The notes under the pieces: model-generated
What the model saw: only the letters and a program-made list of their open reading frames with translations
Database searches by the model: none
What the model was told of the DNA's origin: nothing
From: Bartonella sp. M0283
GTDB taxonomy: Bacteria; Pseudomonadota; Alphaproteobacteria; Rhizobiales; Rhizobiaceae
NCBI RefSeq assembly: GCF_016100455.1
Contig: NZ_JACFSK010000001.1
Location: 930,001-994,000 of the forward strand
DNA length: 64,000 nucleotides
Direction: 5' to 3'
Translations under genes and position numbers: made by a program
In this document: in pieces, positions 17,349-28,490 of the stretch
Layout: the number at the start of each line of letters is the position of its first letter
Position numbering within the stretch: position 1 is the first letter of the stretch

Positions 17349-20300
17349 CTATTTCTTTACGGCTTCTTTTGAAAGTTTTACGAGTTGGGTCATGACGGTT
17401 GCAGCGCCGTTCAAACGTTGATCTGCATTCGGCCAATCACGAATAAAGACCACGCTTTGGTCAGGACGTATCTTGGCCATGCTTCCCTGCTCGCCAATCC
17501 ATTTGATGAGTCCTACACCGTTGGCAAAGTTGTTTTCTCTGAACTGGATAACAACGCCTTTCGGACCGGCATCCAGTTTTTCAACGTTGGCTTGCCGACA
17601 TAGAGCCTTGATATAAACGACCTTGAGCAAGTGCTGTACAGGAACAGGCAAGGGGCCAAATCTGTCGATCAGTTCGGCACCAAAAGCATCAATATCACCC
17701 AATTCTTCAATTTCTGCGAGCCGGCGATAAAGCGAAAGGCGCAATGGAAGGTCGGGAACATAATTATCCGGTATCATAACCGCTGTTCCTACCGAGATCT
17801 GCGGCGACCATTGGCTTTCACTCACAGCCGTACCGTCTTTCAATTCGGCAACCGCTTCTTCCAACATTTGCTGATAAAGTTCGAAACCGACTTCTTTGAT
17901 ATGCCCTGATTGTTCTTCACCAAGAAGGTTGCCGGCACCCCTTATATCCATGTCGTGACTTGCAAGCTGGAAACCGGCTCCAAGACTATCAAGAGATTGC
18001 AAGACTTTCAGCCGCCGATCGGCACCCGGTGTCAAAACTTTCTGGTTGGGAAGCGTGAACAAAGCATAGGCTCTTTGCTTTGAACGCCCTACCCGCCCGC
18101 GTAACTGATAAAGAGCAGCAAGACCGAACATATCGGCACGATGAACAATCAATGTATTGGCCGAAGGAATATCAAGACCGGATTCAACGATACTGGTTGA
18201 AAGCAACACGTCATATTGCCCGTCATAAAAGGCATTCATAATATCATCAAGCTGGCCTGGCGGCATTTGACCATGAGCTGCTGTGACTTTCAGTTCGGGA
18301 ACGTGGTTGGCAAGAAACTCCTGAACATCTTTCAGATCCGAAATTCGCGGGCAGACATAGAAGCTCTGGCCCCCACGATAATGTTCACGCATCAATGTTT
18401 CACGCACGATCAATGGATCAAAAGGCGAAACAAAGGTTCTCACCGCCATACGATCAACCGGTGGCGTTGTAATAAGGGATAACTCTCTGACACCTGTCAA
18501 AGCCAGTTGTAGAGTACGCGGAATCGGAGTTGCCGAAAGGGTGAGCACATGAATATCTGTCTTCAGTTCTTTCAGACGTTCTTTCTGTTTAACGCCAAAG
18601 TTCTGTTCCTCGTCGACAACCAACAAGCCAAGCCGTGAAAACTGCATAGTCGACCCAAGAAGTGCGTGCGTTCCGATAACAATATCAACTGTACCTTCAC
18701 GCACACCATTTTTAACTGCTGCAAGCTCTTTGGCTCCCACAAGCCGTGATGCCTGTCCGATTTTTACAGGTAATCCCTGAAAGCGGGCTTGGAACGTTTT
18801 ATAATGCTGGCGCGCCAAAAGCGTTGTCGGCACCACAACGGCGACCTGATAGCCATTTAATGCAGTAACAAATGCAGCTCGAATTGCAACTTCTGTCTTA
18901 CCAAAACCAACATCACCACAAATCAGCCGATCCATTGGTTTTCCGGCTGCGAGATCGCCAAGGACCGCATCAATAGCACGCAATTGGTCATCCGTTTCAT
19001 CATAGGGAAAACGGGCAACAAATTCGTCATAGCTACCGGTTGGCGGTACAAGAACAGGGGCATTGCGCATCTCGCGCTCGGCCGCGATGTGAATAAGATG
19101 ACCGGCAATTTCGAGCAAACGTTTTTTAAGTTTTGCTTTTCTTGCCTGCCATGCAACGCCGCCAAGTTTATCAAGAACAACATTTGTACCTTCACCGCCG
19201 TAGCGTGAAAGAAGTTCGATATTTTCGACGGGAAGAAAAAGCCGGTCTTCATCAGCATAGTGAATTTCCAGACAATCTCGGGGAACTCCGGCTGCTGTAA
19301 TGGTCTTCAAGCCGACAAAACGACCAATACCGTGATCAACGTGAACAACAATATCACCACTATTCAATGTGGTCATATCCGAAATGAAATCGGCATTGCG
19401 TTTGCGCCGACGTGCCGAGCGCACAAGCCGGTCGCCCAATATATCCTGCTCGGCAACAACAACCAGATCGTCTGCAACAAATCCGTGTTCGACAGTTACC
19501 ACTGCTGCAGTGATATGATCGCGTGGTGTGACTTTTACGGAATGAAGAGATGTAACCTTCTCTATTCCTTTAAGTCCATGTTCATCAAGCACCTGTAACA
19601 GGCGCTCCAACGACCCTTCACTCCAGCCGGTAAGGAGAACCTTGTGACCCTTTGAGCGGAGTTCCGCAACATGATCGACAACGCTTTCAAATAAATTCTT
19701 GTTTTCAGACGTACGTTCTTCAACAAAATCCCGCCCTATCGTGACATTGCTATGAAGGACCAGATGGCCAGATGATTCAGGTTTGTTAAACGGCGTAAGG
19801 TCAATCCGGTGTCGCACTTTTTCAGATAATGACGCAATATCTTCAGGCGTCAGATAGAGCTCTGCCGGTTTTACCGGATTATATGGTGTCGAAGAATCTT
19901 TAGGGTCGTGTTGTTCCAAGCGGGCCTGATAATAATCTTCGATGAGCTTATTACGTTCGACCATTGCCTCTTCGGCAAGATGATCAAACACCACTGGAAT
20001 ATCGCCAATATAATCGAAAATCGTATCAAGATGATCGTAAAAAAGCGGCAGCCAATGTTCCATTCCGGAAAAACGTCGGCCTTCCGAAATCGCTTCATAA
20101 AGTGCGTCATTCGGACTGGCTGCACCGAAAGATCTGATATAATTCGTGCGGAATTTGCTAATCAATTCAGGCGTTAAAGTGATTTCGCTCATCGGCTCCA
20201 GCGAGAATTCTTTGAGCGTTTTTGTTGTTCTTTGGCTTGCCGGATCAAACGCACGTACTGTTTCAAGCGTATCGCCAAAAAAATCCAGTCTTACCGGTGC

Positions 20301-20852
20301 ATCACTTCCCGGTGCAAACAAATCGACAATTCCGCCTCTCACAGCAAAGTCGCCAATTTCACGCACACTTGACACCCTTTCGAAACCATTATGCTCAAGG
20401 TGATGAACAAGTTTGTCCATGTCGAGGCTTTGGCCTGGTTTCGCCGTAATCGATTGGCCTTCAACCATGGAACGCGGAGGCAGCTTCTGCATAATTGCAT
20501 TGGCAGTAGTCAGGATAATTGCCGGATGAGGGTTTCTTAACAGAGCAGAAATGTTTGTAAGCGCTGACATCCTCTTTGCCGAAATTGCAGGATTTGGCGA
20601 AACACGGTCATAGGGAAGACAATCCCATGAAGGCAATTGCACCACCGGCATCTGTGGCTCGATAAAACTCAAAGCATGCGTCAGATCATCAAGTTTCTGC
20701 CCGTCGCGCGCAATATAAAGAATTGGCCCCTTTTTGCCGATTTCAGCCGCTATTTTATATATCGCAAATGGTTCGTAACCGGAGACGACGCCATCAAAAC
20801 TCAGATATTGTGGTAAATTTTCAGTAGCGAAGTTTTTCTTAAATATCGACAT
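17349..20852 (-). CDS. mfd: Transcription-repair coupling factor
   Basis: Large ATP-dependent translocase (1167 residues) that removes stalled RNA polymerase at DNA lesions and recruits UvrA. Visible domains in order: a UvrB-like N-terminal module with GFERVSSVREIGDFAVRGG, the CarD-like RNA-polymerase-interacting domain starting GDIVVHVDHGIGRFVGL, the RecG-like motor with Walker A GDVGFGKTE, the DEEQ box in VVDEEQNFGVKQKE and motif VI QLRGRVGRSKQRAYA, and the C-terminal TRCF domain. The gene looks complete. It starts three bases after sdhE, a pairing conserved in Rhizobiales. Confidence 0.97.
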   Translation of the reverse strand: MSIFKKNFATENLPQYLSFDGVVSGYEPFAIYKIAAEIGKKGPILYIARDGQKLDDLTHALSFIEPQMPVVQLPSWDCLPYDRVSPNPAISAKRMSALTNISALLRNPHPAIILTTANAIMQKLPPRSMVEGQSITAKPGQSLDMDKLVHHLEHNGFERVSSVREIGDFAVRGGIVDLFAPGSDAPVRLDFFGDTLETVRAFDPASQRTTKTLKEFSLEPMSEITLTPELISKFRTNYIRSFGAASPNDALYEAISEGRRFSGMEHWLPLFYDHLDTIFDYIGDIPVVFDHLAEEAMVERNKLIEDYYQARLEQHDPKDSSTPYNPVKPAELYLTPEDIASLSEKVRHRIDLTPFNKPESSGHLVLHSNVTIGRDFVEERTSENKNLFESVVDHVAELRSKGHKVLLTGWSEGSLERLLQVLDEHGLKGIEKVTSLHSVKVTPRDHITAAVVTVEHGFVADDLVVVAEQDILGDRLVRSARRRKRNADFISDMTTLNSGDIVVHVDHGIGRFVGLKTITAAGVPRDCLEIHYADEDRLFLPVENIELLSRYGGEGTNVVLDKLGGVAWQARKAKLKKRLLEIAGHLIHIAAEREMRNAPVLVPPTGSYDEFVARFPYDETDDQLRAIDAVLGDLAAGKPMDRLICGDVGFGKTEVAIRAAFVTALNGYQVAVVVPTTLLARQHYKTFQARFQGLPVKIGQASRLVGAKELAAVKNGVREGTVDIVIGTHALLGSTMQFSRLGLLVVDEEQNFGVKQKERLKELKTDIHVLTLSATPIPRTLQLALTGVRELSLITTPPVDRMAVRTFVSPFDPLIVRETLMREHYRGGQSFYVCPRISDLKDVQEFLANHVPELKVTAAHGQMPPGQLDDIMNAFYDGQYDVLLSTSIVESGLDIPSANTLIVHRADMFGLAALYQLRGRVGRSKQRAYALFTLPNQKVLTPGADRRLKVLQSLDSLGAGFQLASHDMDIRGAGNLLGEEQSGHIKEVGFELYQQMLEEAVAELKDGTAVSESQWSPQISVGTAVMIPDNYVPDLPLRLSLYRRLAEIEELGDIDAFGAELIDRFGPLPVPVQHLLKVVYIKALCRQANVEKLDAGPKGVVIQFRENNFANGVGLIKWIGEQGSMAKIRPDQSVVFIRDWPNADQRLNGAATVMTQLVKLSKEAVKK

Positions 20853-20855
20853 AAC

Positions 20856-21152
20856 TTAAGCGTTAAAATCCATGCGCGTGCGGTAATCGAGAATATCACG
20901 AAAAAGCGGCGAATCGACATCATAGGGCACAGGCACTTCACCTGTTACCCAGGTCAATAAATCCCTGTCTTCAAAGGACATGATATATTCAAGCTCATCC
21001 ATGGCTTTTTCGTCCAACTTCATAATATGGGCATCAACATATTGTCCGAAGACCAGATCCATTTCACGAATTCCGCGATGCCATGCACGAAACACAAGCC
21101 GGCGTTGCCTTGCATTCAGCTTACTGTTATCGACTTTCGAGCCTGTCATCAC
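20856..21152 (-). CDS. sdhE: Succinate dehydrogenase assembly factor 2 (SdhE)
   Basis: A small protein of 98 residues (97 if the second ATG is used) that helps attach FAD to the flavoprotein subunit of succinate dehydrogenase. The diagnostic RGxRE motif appears in AWHRGIREMDLVFG, followed by the typical acidic helical bundle and a YDVDSPLFRDIL tail. It lies directly before mfd. Confidence 0.93.
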   Translation of the reverse strand: MMTGSKVDNSKLNARQRRLVFRAWHRGIREMDLVFGQYVDAHIMKLDEKAMDELEYIMSFEDRDLLTWVTGEVPVPYDVDSPLFRDILDYRTRMDFNA

Positions 21153-21305
21153 ATCCTCCGGTTCAACACAATATGGGAATTTGTTCTATATTACGCTTGC
21201 GATCAGCTTTCAATAATTCGTTGTTTGACAATAGTCCAAATATGTAAACATGTATATGAAGACGTCATTTCAAAAGACGTTGAATATGAATTGAGTCTTT
21301 GAACG

Positions 21306-22025
21306 ATGGATAAAAGCCACTGGCGTCTTTTCAAACAAGGTGTCGTTGCCTGCATTCCGACCTTGCTCGGATATTGGGCGATCGGTTTTGCTTGCGGTGC
21401 TATTGGTGCGGTATCCGGCTTTACGATTTTACAGATTTTCTGTTTGAGCACATTTGTCTACGCAGGGTCTGCGCAATTTCTGTTTTATTCAATGGCGTCC
21501 ACAGGTGCAGGATTGGTGCAAATCGCATTAGGTGTATTATTCATCAATATGCGTTATCTTTTAATCAACACCTATATGGCGCAATATTTTTCTCACGCCA
21601 ATCGGCTTGAAAAGCTTGTTGGCGGTTTTTTGATGACCGATGAAACCTTTGGCGTTGCGTCACAATATGCTCGCACTCATGGTAATGTTCTCCCGTTTTC
21701 ATGGTTATTGGGACTTAATATCACAGCATGGCTAAGCTGGATTCTTGCAACACTTGTCGGAACTATATTTGCGGCATCCCTACCCGATTGGTTAAAAGAC
21801 AGCCTGAGTTTCAGTCTTGTCGGTATGTTTATCGGTCTTCTATTGCTTGGATGGTATGCAAGCCAGACCAAAAAAATCGATATTGTTGTGATTATTGTTG
21901 CAATGGCAATTGTTACCTTTTCACACGGCATAATTGCGGCAAATCCATCATCAATCGTCGCTACCCTCATTGCGGCAACCATTGGCATGTTTATGCTTCT
22001 CAAGTCGGGGAGTAACAAAATATAA
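21306..22025 (+). CDS. azlC: AzlC-family branched-chain amino acid exporter, large subunit
   Basis: Inner-membrane protein of 239 residues with about seven hydrophobic segments. The early GYWAIGFACGAIG and the FVYAGSAQF motif are family hallmarks. AzlC pairs with the small AzlD protein to export branched-chain amino acids. The azlD start overlaps the last base of its stop codon (TAATG), so the pair is translationally coupled. Confidence 0.92.
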   Translation: MDKSHWRLFKQGVVACIPTLLGYWAIGFACGAIGAVSGFTILQIFCLSTFVYAGSAQFLFYSMASTGAGLVQIALGVLFINMRYLLINTYMAQYFSHANRLEKLVGGFLMTDETFGVASQYARTHGNVLPFSWLLGLNITAWLSWILATLVGTIFAASLPDWLKDSLSFSLVGMFIGLLLLGWYASQTKKIDIVVIIVAMAIVTFSHGIIAANPSSIVATLIAATIGMFMLLKSGSNKI

Positions 22026-22339
22026 TGATGGAAAATATCGGATTGGGAATTTCAGTCGCAACAGCAGTTACCGCGCTCATCAAAATTGTGCCTATCATGG
22101 CTTTGGCTCACAGGCCATTTCCCAGACTCTTTCGTTATTGGCTGAATTTTGTTCCGGCGGCTGTGCTATCTGCTATTATCGTTGCCGAAATTCTTGAAAA
22201 ACCGGAAACGACCAGTTTCGGCATTTCGGTTGCACTTTTGAGTACAATTGTTTCGCTCATTGCAGGTATGCTAACACGAAGCCTTTTTGTGACAGTCGTC
22301 GTCAGTATATTAGCTTATCTCTTATTCCAAAACATTTAA
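22025..22339 (+). CDS. azlD: AzlD-family branched-chain amino acid exporter, small subunit
   Basis: A 104-residue membrane protein with three or four hydrophobic helices and the family segment RPFPRLFRYWLNFVPAAVLSA. It is the partner of AzlC, whose stop codon it overlaps. The following gene, lolD, is convergent. Confidence 0.9.
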   Translation: MMENIGLGISVATAVTALIKIVPIMALAHRPFPRLFRYWLNFVPAAVLSAIIVAEILEKPETTSFGISVALLSTIVSLIAGMLTRSLFVTVVVSILAYLLFQNI

Positions 22340-22392
22340 CGATATTTCAGTTTTAAAAAATATATAGATATCATGAGCTTATGAAGATAACT

Positions 22393-23073
22393 TCAAGGAA
22401 GCTCGATAATCTTGCCGGCTTTAAGAGTTATGCGCCGATCCATTTGTTTTGCAAGTGACAGATTGTGCGTTGCAATCAGAGCAGCCAACCCCGATTGACG
22501 AACCAAAGCAGCCAGTGCTTGAAAAACATATGCCGATGTAACAGGGTCAAGATTGCCCGTCGGTTCATCCGCCAACAGAATCGAAGGTGCATTGGCAACT
22601 GCCCGGGCAATAGCCACACGTTGCTGCTCGCCACCGGAAAGCTCGGATGGCCGGTGCTTGGCACGATGACCCACACGAAGGTAAGTCAATAGTTTCAGTC
22701 CCCGGTCAGCTGCTTCAGAACGCTTAAGTCCGGCGATCATCTGCGGTATCATCACATTTTCCAAAGCCGTAAATTCCGGCAACAAGTGATGGAATTGATA
22801 GACAAAACCGATATCATTGCGACGTATCGCGGTACGGTCGTTATCAGACAAATTGGAACAGGAATGCCCGCGTAAAACGACGTCTCCACCATTAGGCCGT
22901 TCAAGAAGTCCGGCAATATGTAACAAAGTGGATTTACCGGCACCGGACGGTGCTACCAAAGCAACAGTTTGCCCTTGTTCAAGTGAAAAATTGGCTTTTT
23001 CCAGAATGACAAGGGGCTTGTCACTATCCAGATAACGTCTATCAATATTCACAAGTTGTAATAACGAGGCCAT
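22393..23073 (-). CDS. lolD: Lipoprotein-releasing ABC transporter ATP-binding protein
   Basis: ATPase of the LolCDE complex, which detaches outer-membrane lipoproteins from the inner membrane for transfer to LolA. Of 226 residues, Walker [10 protein letters not shown] is at about 41-49, the signature [14 protein letters not shown] is intact, Walker B reads [12 protein letters not shown], and the switch histidine is in LIATHN. Its start codon overlaps the stop of the permease gene by one base. Confidence 0.95.
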   Translation of the reverse strand: MASLLQLVNIDRRYLDSDKPLVILEKANFSLEQGQTVALVAPSGAGKSTLLHIAGLLERPNGGDVVLRGHSCSNLSDNDRTAIRRNDIGFVYQFHHLLPEFTALENVMIPQMIAGLKRSEAADRGLKLLTYLRVGHRAKHRPSELSGGEQQRVAIARAVANAPSILLADEPTGNLDPVTSAYVFQALAALVRQSGLAALIATHNLSLAKQMDRRITLKAGKIIELP

Positions 23074-24353
23074 TATTCATACCTCAAGGCTTGCACCGGA
23101 TCGAGTTTGGCAGCGCGCCAGGCCGGTATCAATGTCGCAAGGAAAGAGAGGAAAAGTGCCATAAATACAACAATCAACGTCTGCCCCCACTCCAGACGCG
23201 CTGGCAATTTGGTAAGAAAATAAAGCTGGGGATTGAAGACATCGACATTAAAAAGCCATGAAATAAAATCCTGAATATGCCCGATATTCTCACATGTCAG
23301 CACGCCTAGCAAAAGCCCGAGAACCGTACCAATCACACCGATTACCATACCGGTCATAATGAATATACGCATTACCGCACTTTGTTTGGCACCCATGGTA
23401 CGCAGAATGGCAATATCGTGCCCTTTATCCTTGACCAACATGATGAGCCCGGAAATGATATTCAAAGCTGCTACCAAAACAATAAGCGACAATATAAAAA
23501 ACATAACGTTGCGTTCAACTTGTAACGCAGAAAAAAACGCCTGATTTCTCGAACGCCAATCAATAGAATAAACTTGCCGCCCGACAGCTTTTTCGATCTC
23601 CGGACTTATTTTGTCAACCGCATCGGGATCGTTCAAAAATATTTCAAGTGATTGGACTTTATTGCCTAAATTGAAAAAAGCCTGAGCTTCTTTTAAAGGC
23701 ATAAAGACGAAAATCGTATCATATTCTGACATTCCCACGGTGAAGATAGCAGTGACTTTGTAGGCTTTGACGCGCGGGGTTACACCAAAAGGTGTCACAT
23801 CTCCGTCGGGAGTAACAATGCGGATATCGCTTCCCACAGAAAGGCCTAATTTTTCAGCCATACCGCTACCAATCGCTACGCCATCCTGCTTGTCGAAGTC
23901 GTCAAGACTACCGGATTTGATATTTTTTGTAACGGTCGTGAGTTTATCCAGATCTTGCTTACGAAGTCCACGAACCAGTGCTCCGGTCCCGCCTGCGGCT
24001 TCTCCTTGTGCCATAGCTTGCCCTTCAATTACAGGAAGCGCAAATTTGACACCGTCGACACCTTCAATACGTGGAATGAGCGTATTGTAATCGGTAAAAT
24101 CGCTATCAATTGCTTGAATTACGAGATGGCCGTTCATACCCAAAATGCGATCGAGCAATTCAGTTCTGAAACCGTTCATAACGGCCATCACTACGATTAA
24201 TGCAAAAACACCAAGCATAATGCCAATCAGCGATATGATCGATATCACCGATGTAAACATCTGTTTCCGGTTAGGAAGCATATAACGAAATGCGATCATC
24301 CATTCATAGGATGAAAATCTTAACCGGCTTACACCCTTGGCTCTCGTACTCAT
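23073..24353 (-). CDS. lolC: Lipoprotein-releasing ABC transporter permease
   Basis: Inner-membrane permease of 426 residues with one N-terminal and three C-terminal membrane helices and a large periplasmic MacB-like domain between. The N-terminal [20 protein letters not shown] and the C-terminal [17 protein letters not shown] are the standard LolC/LolE ends. Only one permease gene is present, as in many alphaproteobacteria, where it should work as a homodimer (LolF-like). It shares one base with both the proS stop and the lolD start. Confidence 0.93.
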   Translation of the reverse strand: MSTRAKGVSRLRFSSYEWMIAFRYMLPNRKQMFTSVISIISLIGIMLGVFALIVVMAVMNGFRTELLDRILGMNGHLVIQAIDSDFTDYNTLIPRIEGVDGVKFALPVIEGQAMAQGEAAGGTGALVRGLRKQDLDKLTTVTKNIKSGSLDDFDKQDGVAIGSGMAEKLGLSVGSDIRIVTPDGDVTPFGVTPRVKAYKVTAIFTVGMSEYDTIFVFMPLKEAQAFFNLGNKVQSLEIFLNDPDAVDKISPEIEKAVGRQVYSIDWRSRNQAFFSALQVERNVMFFILSLIVLVAALNIISGLIMLVKDKGHDIAILRTMGAKQSAVMRIFIMTGMVIGVIGTVLGLLLGVLTCENIGHIQDFISWLFNVDVFNPQLYFLTKLPARLEWGQTLIVVFMALFLSFLATLIPAWRAAKLDPVQALRYE

Positions 24354-25678
24354 CAGGCCTCCGTCAGACGCCTTATAGCCGCATCAAATGGAAGTATTTC
24401 TTTATGACCGGTTTTACGATCTTTTATTTCGACTTCGTTTTGAGCGGCGTTTTTGGGACCAATGATAATTTGTGTCGGAAGTCCGATAAGATCCATAGTC
24501 GCAAATTTCGAACCCGCACGTTCTTGTGTATCGTCAAGCAGTGGATCAAAACCGGCATTAATGAGTGATTGATATAATTTTTCACTCAAATCATCACACT
24601 TCTGATCACCGGGCTTCATATTTATGATGCCAAAATCGAATGGCGACATTGCACGTGGCCAAATGATACCGTTTTCATCATGAGAGGCTTCAATAGCTGC
24701 GGCTACCAACCGTGATGGACCAATGCCATAAGATCCCATTGATACCGGATGTTCCTGCCCGTCAGGACCCATAACTGTCGCATGCATCGGCAGCGAATAT
24801 TTTGTACCGAAATGGAAGATATGACCAACTTCAATTCCTCTTGCCGCTATCTGGTCGGATTGTGGAACTTTCGCCCAAAGCTCTTCATCATACATTTCGT
24901 CGGTTGCGGCATAGGGTGTAGTCCATTGTTTGACAATGTCAGCCATAGCGGCATCGTCAGAAAAATCGACATCAGCCGGAGGAATGGTCATGTCCAGAAA
25001 ATGCTTGTCGCAATAAACGGCACTTTCGCCGGTATCGGCCAGAATGATAAACTCGTGGCTTAAATTACCACCAATCGGCCCTGTATCAGCGCGCATCGGA
25101 ATTGCTCTAAGCCCTGTGCGGGCGAAGGTGCGTAAATAGGAAACAAACACACGATTATAAGCGGCTTTTGCGCCTTCATAATCAATGTCGAAAGAATAGC
25201 CATCTTTCATCAAAAATTCACGTGATCGCATAACGCCAAAACGTGGCCTTATCTCGTCACGGAATTTCCATTGAATATGATAAAGATTTAAGGGAAGATT
25301 TTTGTATGACTTTACATGAGCCCTGAAAATATCAGTAATCACTTCCTCATTGGTCGGACCATAAAGAAGCTCGCGTTCCTGACGGTCTTTGATGCGCAAC
25401 ATTTCCAGCCCGTAAGCGTCATAACGACCGCTTTCACGCCATAAATCAGCCGATTGTATGGTTGGCATCCAAATTTCAAGGGCTCCGGCGCGGTTTTGCT
25501 CCTCACGAATAATGGCGCAAACTTTATCAAGAACCTTTTTGCCAAGTGGTAGCCAGGCATATATCCCCGCAGCCTGTTGGCGGATCATACCGGCACGCAA
25601 CATGAGACGGTGAGAAGCAATTTCAGCTTCTTTCGGGTTTTCCTTCAATATAGGCAAAAAATAACGAGATAGACGCAT
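24353..25678 (-). CDS. proS: Proline--tRNA ligase (short alphaproteobacterial type)
   Basis: Class II synthetase of 441 residues that charges tRNA-Pro. Motif 2 is in [24 protein letters not shown] (seen as [17 protein letters not shown]) and motif 3 in [17 protein letters not shown]. It goes directly from the first catalytic half to the second without the roughly 180-residue editing insertion of E. coli ProRS, the usual state in alphaproteobacteria. It is the first gene of a coupled proS-lolC-lolD unit. Confidence 0.96.
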   Translation of the reverse strand: MRLSRYFLPILKENPKEAEIASHRLMLRAGMIRQQAAGIYAWLPLGKKVLDKVCAIIREEQNRAGALEIWMPTIQSADLWRESGRYDAYGLEMLRIKDRQERELLYGPTNEEVITDIFRAHVKSYKNLPLNLYHIQWKFRDEIRPRFGVMRSREFLMKDGYSFDIDYEGAKAAYNRVFVSYLRTFARTGLRAIPMRADTGPIGGNLSHEFIILADTGESAVYCDKHFLDMTIPPADVDFSDDAAMADIVKQWTTPYAATDEMYDEELWAKVPQSDQIAARGIEVGHIFHFGTKYSLPMHATVMGPDGQEHPVSMGSYGIGPSRLVAAAIEASHDENGIIWPRAMSPFDFGIINMKPGDQKCDDLSEKLYQSLINAGFDPLLDDTQERAGSKFATMDLIGLPTQIIIGPKNAAQNEVEIKDRKTGHKEILPFDAAIRRLTEA

Positions 25679-25955
25679 CGACCATTAAAATCCAACTAAA
25701 GCTCTTCGAATCGGAGCAGAATTATCAATATTTATTAACCATAGCGGCTAAACTAACGCTTGAAAATAGAAACAATCCACGATCGGGAAGTTTTCGCAAG
25801 AAATATGTTGCCTGTTTTCTCTTACGCCAACTGAAGCCGTCATTCGATATTGCACATATTCCGCTTACGTATTGCTAAACGGTTACACAATTCAAATTAT
25901 TAACGAACACAATCAATGACCGTCAAAAATGGAATTCATCTATTGCAAATTCCGT
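25679..25955. other. Gap between RNase J and proS
   Basis: A 277-base AT-rich gap with no gene remnant I can recognise. In several Rhizobiales genomes I recall mce and a DUF1467 gene in this position. The proS promoter must lie here. Confidence 0.4.
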
Positions 25956-27632
25956 TTATTTCAAATGATGTATAAACACGGTACAGACCGGTTTTTTACC
26001 CCATTTTTCATTAATTGTAGCTCTGATTGAACGACGGACGGCCTCTCGAACAACTTCATCGTCTTTACGTCTTGCACGTGGAATACTGTCAATCGTTGTT
26101 TCAATTGTATCCAAAATAATATCGTCAAAAAGCTCACCCTCATCGTCAGTCTCGGGCAAACCGAAAGTAACGACTTCAGGCATTTCCACCACATTATAAT
26201 GTTTGTCGAGAAGAAATGACGCAGCAACATGTCCTACATAGCTTAATTTGCGACGTTCACTAATGCCAAGTTCATCTTCATTGCCAATGAGATTTCCGTC
26301 TTTATAAATTTGCCCGACAGGAACTTCATCGATGATTTCGGCCGGATCGGGGGCTAGTTTAAGCATGTCACCATTGCGGATTTCTGCCACCGTTTTGATC
26401 CCTGCCTGCCGTCCTAACGCGGTTTGTGCCGCCAAATGAAGCGCTTCACCATGAACCGGAACCAATATTTTCGGCCTAACCCATTCATACATTTTTTTAA
26501 GGTCATTGCGGCGCGGATGACCAGAAACATGAACAAGTGCATCATGATCGGTGATAATTTTCACGCCCATATCAATCAAGCGATTTTGTGTATCAATGAT
26601 CGACCGTTCATTACCAGGTATACTCCGCGATGAATAAATGACAGTATCGCCGGTGGTCAAAGCGAGTGAACGCATTTCATCACGTGATAATTTGGCTAGA
26701 GCTGCTCTTTGTTCTCCCTGACTTCCCGTCAGAACCATGACAATTTTATCACGTGGAATATAGGGATAATCTTCTTCATTCAGAAATGGATCAATACCTT
26801 CAAGATATCCGAGTTCTTCCGCTACAGTAACACTGCGTTTTATCGACCGACCAACTAACAAGACTTGTCTACCGGCTTCTTTTGCAGCACGAGCTATCGA
26901 AATAATTCTTCCGACATTCGAGGAAAAGGTTGTAATTGCAACACGCCCCTTCTCGTTCGAGATTATTTCTGTGAGACTTTCCAAAACATCATGCTCTGTG
27001 GGCGATATCCCTTCGCGCATAGAATTGGTCGAATCACAGACAAGAGCAAGTACACCTTCATCACCCAATTCCCTAAACCGCTTCTCGTCAGTCGGTGCGC
27101 CTAAAGATGGTTCATTGTCGATTTTCCAATCGCCAGTATGAATGACAGTGCCAAGTGACGTTTTGATTGCCAATGAAACCGGTTCAGGAATAGAGTGTGC
27201 AACGGCTATAGCTTCGATTGCAAACGGGCCCAGTTCGAATTGGTCTCCCGCTTTAAAAAGTGTGACTGGAACATCATAAGAACTGTAATCCAATTCGCGT
27301 TTTGTTTCCAGCAATCCGGCAGTAAAAGCGGTACAGTAAACCGGTATCTTAAGCTTCGGCCACAAATCCAGTATAGCACCGAAATGATCTTCGTGGGCGT
27401 GTGTGACAACCAACCCCAGTATATTCGGTCTCTCGTTTTCCAAAAATCTTATATCCGGCATTACAAGATCTACACCGGGCAATTCAGGGCCTGCAAAACT
27501 AACTCCGAGATCAACCATCAACCATTGTCGGTTATCTTCCGGACCGTAGCCATAGACGCCGAGATTCATACCAATTTCGCCTACGCCTCCAAGTGGTAGA
27601 AAAACCAGCTCATTATTTTTGCCCGATGCCAT
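25956..27632 (-). CDS. rnj: Ribonuclease J
   Basis: Exo/endoribonuclease of the metallo-beta-lactamase/beta-CASP group, 558 residues. The zinc-binding motif THAHEDH (H78, H80, D82, H83) follows the opening LPLGGVGEIGMN. The beta-CASP part contains VCDSTNS, TTFSSNVGRI and HVSGHPRRNDL, with a late PVHGE histidine. RNase J processes and degrades RNA 5' ends, and in Sinorhizobium it acts on rRNA maturation. I start at the ATG at 27632, which has GGGAG eight bases before it, rather than seven codons upstream. It follows birA and is the last gene of the nuo-birA-rnj run. Confidence 0.95.
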   Translation of the reverse strand: MASGKNNELVFLPLGGVGEIGMNLGVYGYGPEDNRQWLMVDLGVSFAGPELPGVDLVMPDIRFLENERPNILGLVVTHAHEDHFGAILDLWPKLKIPVYCTAFTAGLLETKRELDYSSYDVPVTLFKAGDQFELGPFAIEAIAVAHSIPEPVSLAIKTSLGTVIHTGDWKIDNEPSLGAPTDEKRFRELGDEGVLALVCDSTNSMREGISPTEHDVLESLTEIISNEKGRVAITTFSSNVGRIISIARAAKEAGRQVLLVGRSIKRSVTVAEELGYLEGIDPFLNEEDYPYIPRDKIVMVLTGSQGEQRAALAKLSRDEMRSLALTTGDTVIYSSRSIPGNERSIIDTQNRLIDMGVKIITDHDALVHVSGHPRRNDLKKMYEWVRPKILVPVHGEALHLAAQTALGRQAGIKTVAEIRNGDMLKLAPDPAEIIDEVPVGQIYKDGNLIGNEDELGISERRKLSYVGHVAASFLLDKHYNVVEMPEVVTFGLPETDDEGELFDDIILDTIETTIDSIPRARRKDDEVVREAVRRSIRATINEKWGKKPVCTVFIHHLK

Positions 27633-27687
27633 TAAAGACTCCCTGATACACAATTTTTAGGGCCGTAATTGCCTGAATTTACTTCTT

Positions 27688-28485
27688 TTATCGACCTGCG
27701 CTTGAAGATGCAACGTTACCAAAATGTACGTCGCCCGCGGAAACAGTTATTTCTTCACCTCGATCGTTGGTAATAATGCAACTGAATTTGTCATCGAGCC
27801 CCGAAAAAATTCCGGAGATTGTTTGATTATTACCGGTGATTGTCAGTTCTCCGCCAAGATGGGCAGCATAATCGAGCCATTTTTTTCTAATGATTTCCGT
27901 TCCTTCGGGAGAAAGAAACAAATCATAATTCAATGCCCAATATTCACTAAGTAATTTGAAAATTGTCGCGCTATCAACAGCTATTCCCATGTTTATGAGT
28001 GCTTCGGTCGGATAAGGAGCATCCCGAAACGGGTGAATAATATTAACACCGATGCCAATCACCAATGCATAACGATTTTCGCTCATACGCTCCAGTTCAA
28101 GCAATATTCCGGAAGCTTTTGCGCCTTTTAACAGCATATCGTTTGGCCATTTAAGCCGCACAACATCCTCGGTAATTCCATTTTTTTTAAAAAAGGCTGT
28201 TACTGCATCGGCAAGGGAAACACCGGCAACAAACCCCAGCTGCGCAGCATTTATGGGATTAATATTTTGGGTTAGAAGAAGGCTCGAATAAAGATCACCT
28301 TTAGGGCTATTCCATTGGCGCCCGCGCCGGGCCCTTCCCGAAGTTTGTTCTTCGGCAACAACCCAAAGCCGGTCCTTGCCTTCATGAGCTTGTGCCAAAG
28401 CAACACGGTTGGTGGAGTCCACACTCACGTAGGACTCCAGCTTATAATGATGTTCTTGAGCGAGAAGAGAAAGTGAAAAATTCAT
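27688..28485 (-). CDS. birA: Biotin--[acetyl-CoA-carboxylase] ligase
   Basis: Attaches biotin to the biotin carboxyl carrier protein. The biotinoyl-AMP loop GRARRGRQW is at about residues 50-58 and KWPND follows. At 265 residues it has no N-terminal helix-turn-helix, so it is a ligase only and not a repressor. The ATG at 28485 lies five bases after the nuoN stop codon. The next gene is RNase J. Confidence 0.93.
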   Translation of the reverse strand: MNFSLSLLAQEHHYKLESYVSVDSTNRVALAQAHEGKDRLWVVAEEQTSGRARRGRQWNSPKGDLYSSLLLTQNINPINAAQLGFVAGVSLADAVTAFFKKNGITEDVVRLKWPNDMLLKGAKASGILLELERMSENRYALVIGIGVNIIHPFRDAPYPTEALINMGIAVDSATIFKLLSEYWALNYDLFLSPEGTEIIRKKWLDYAAHLGGELTITGNNQTISGIFSGLDDKFSCIITNDRGEEITVSAGDVHFGNVASSSAGR

Positions 28486-28490
28486 CTCGC

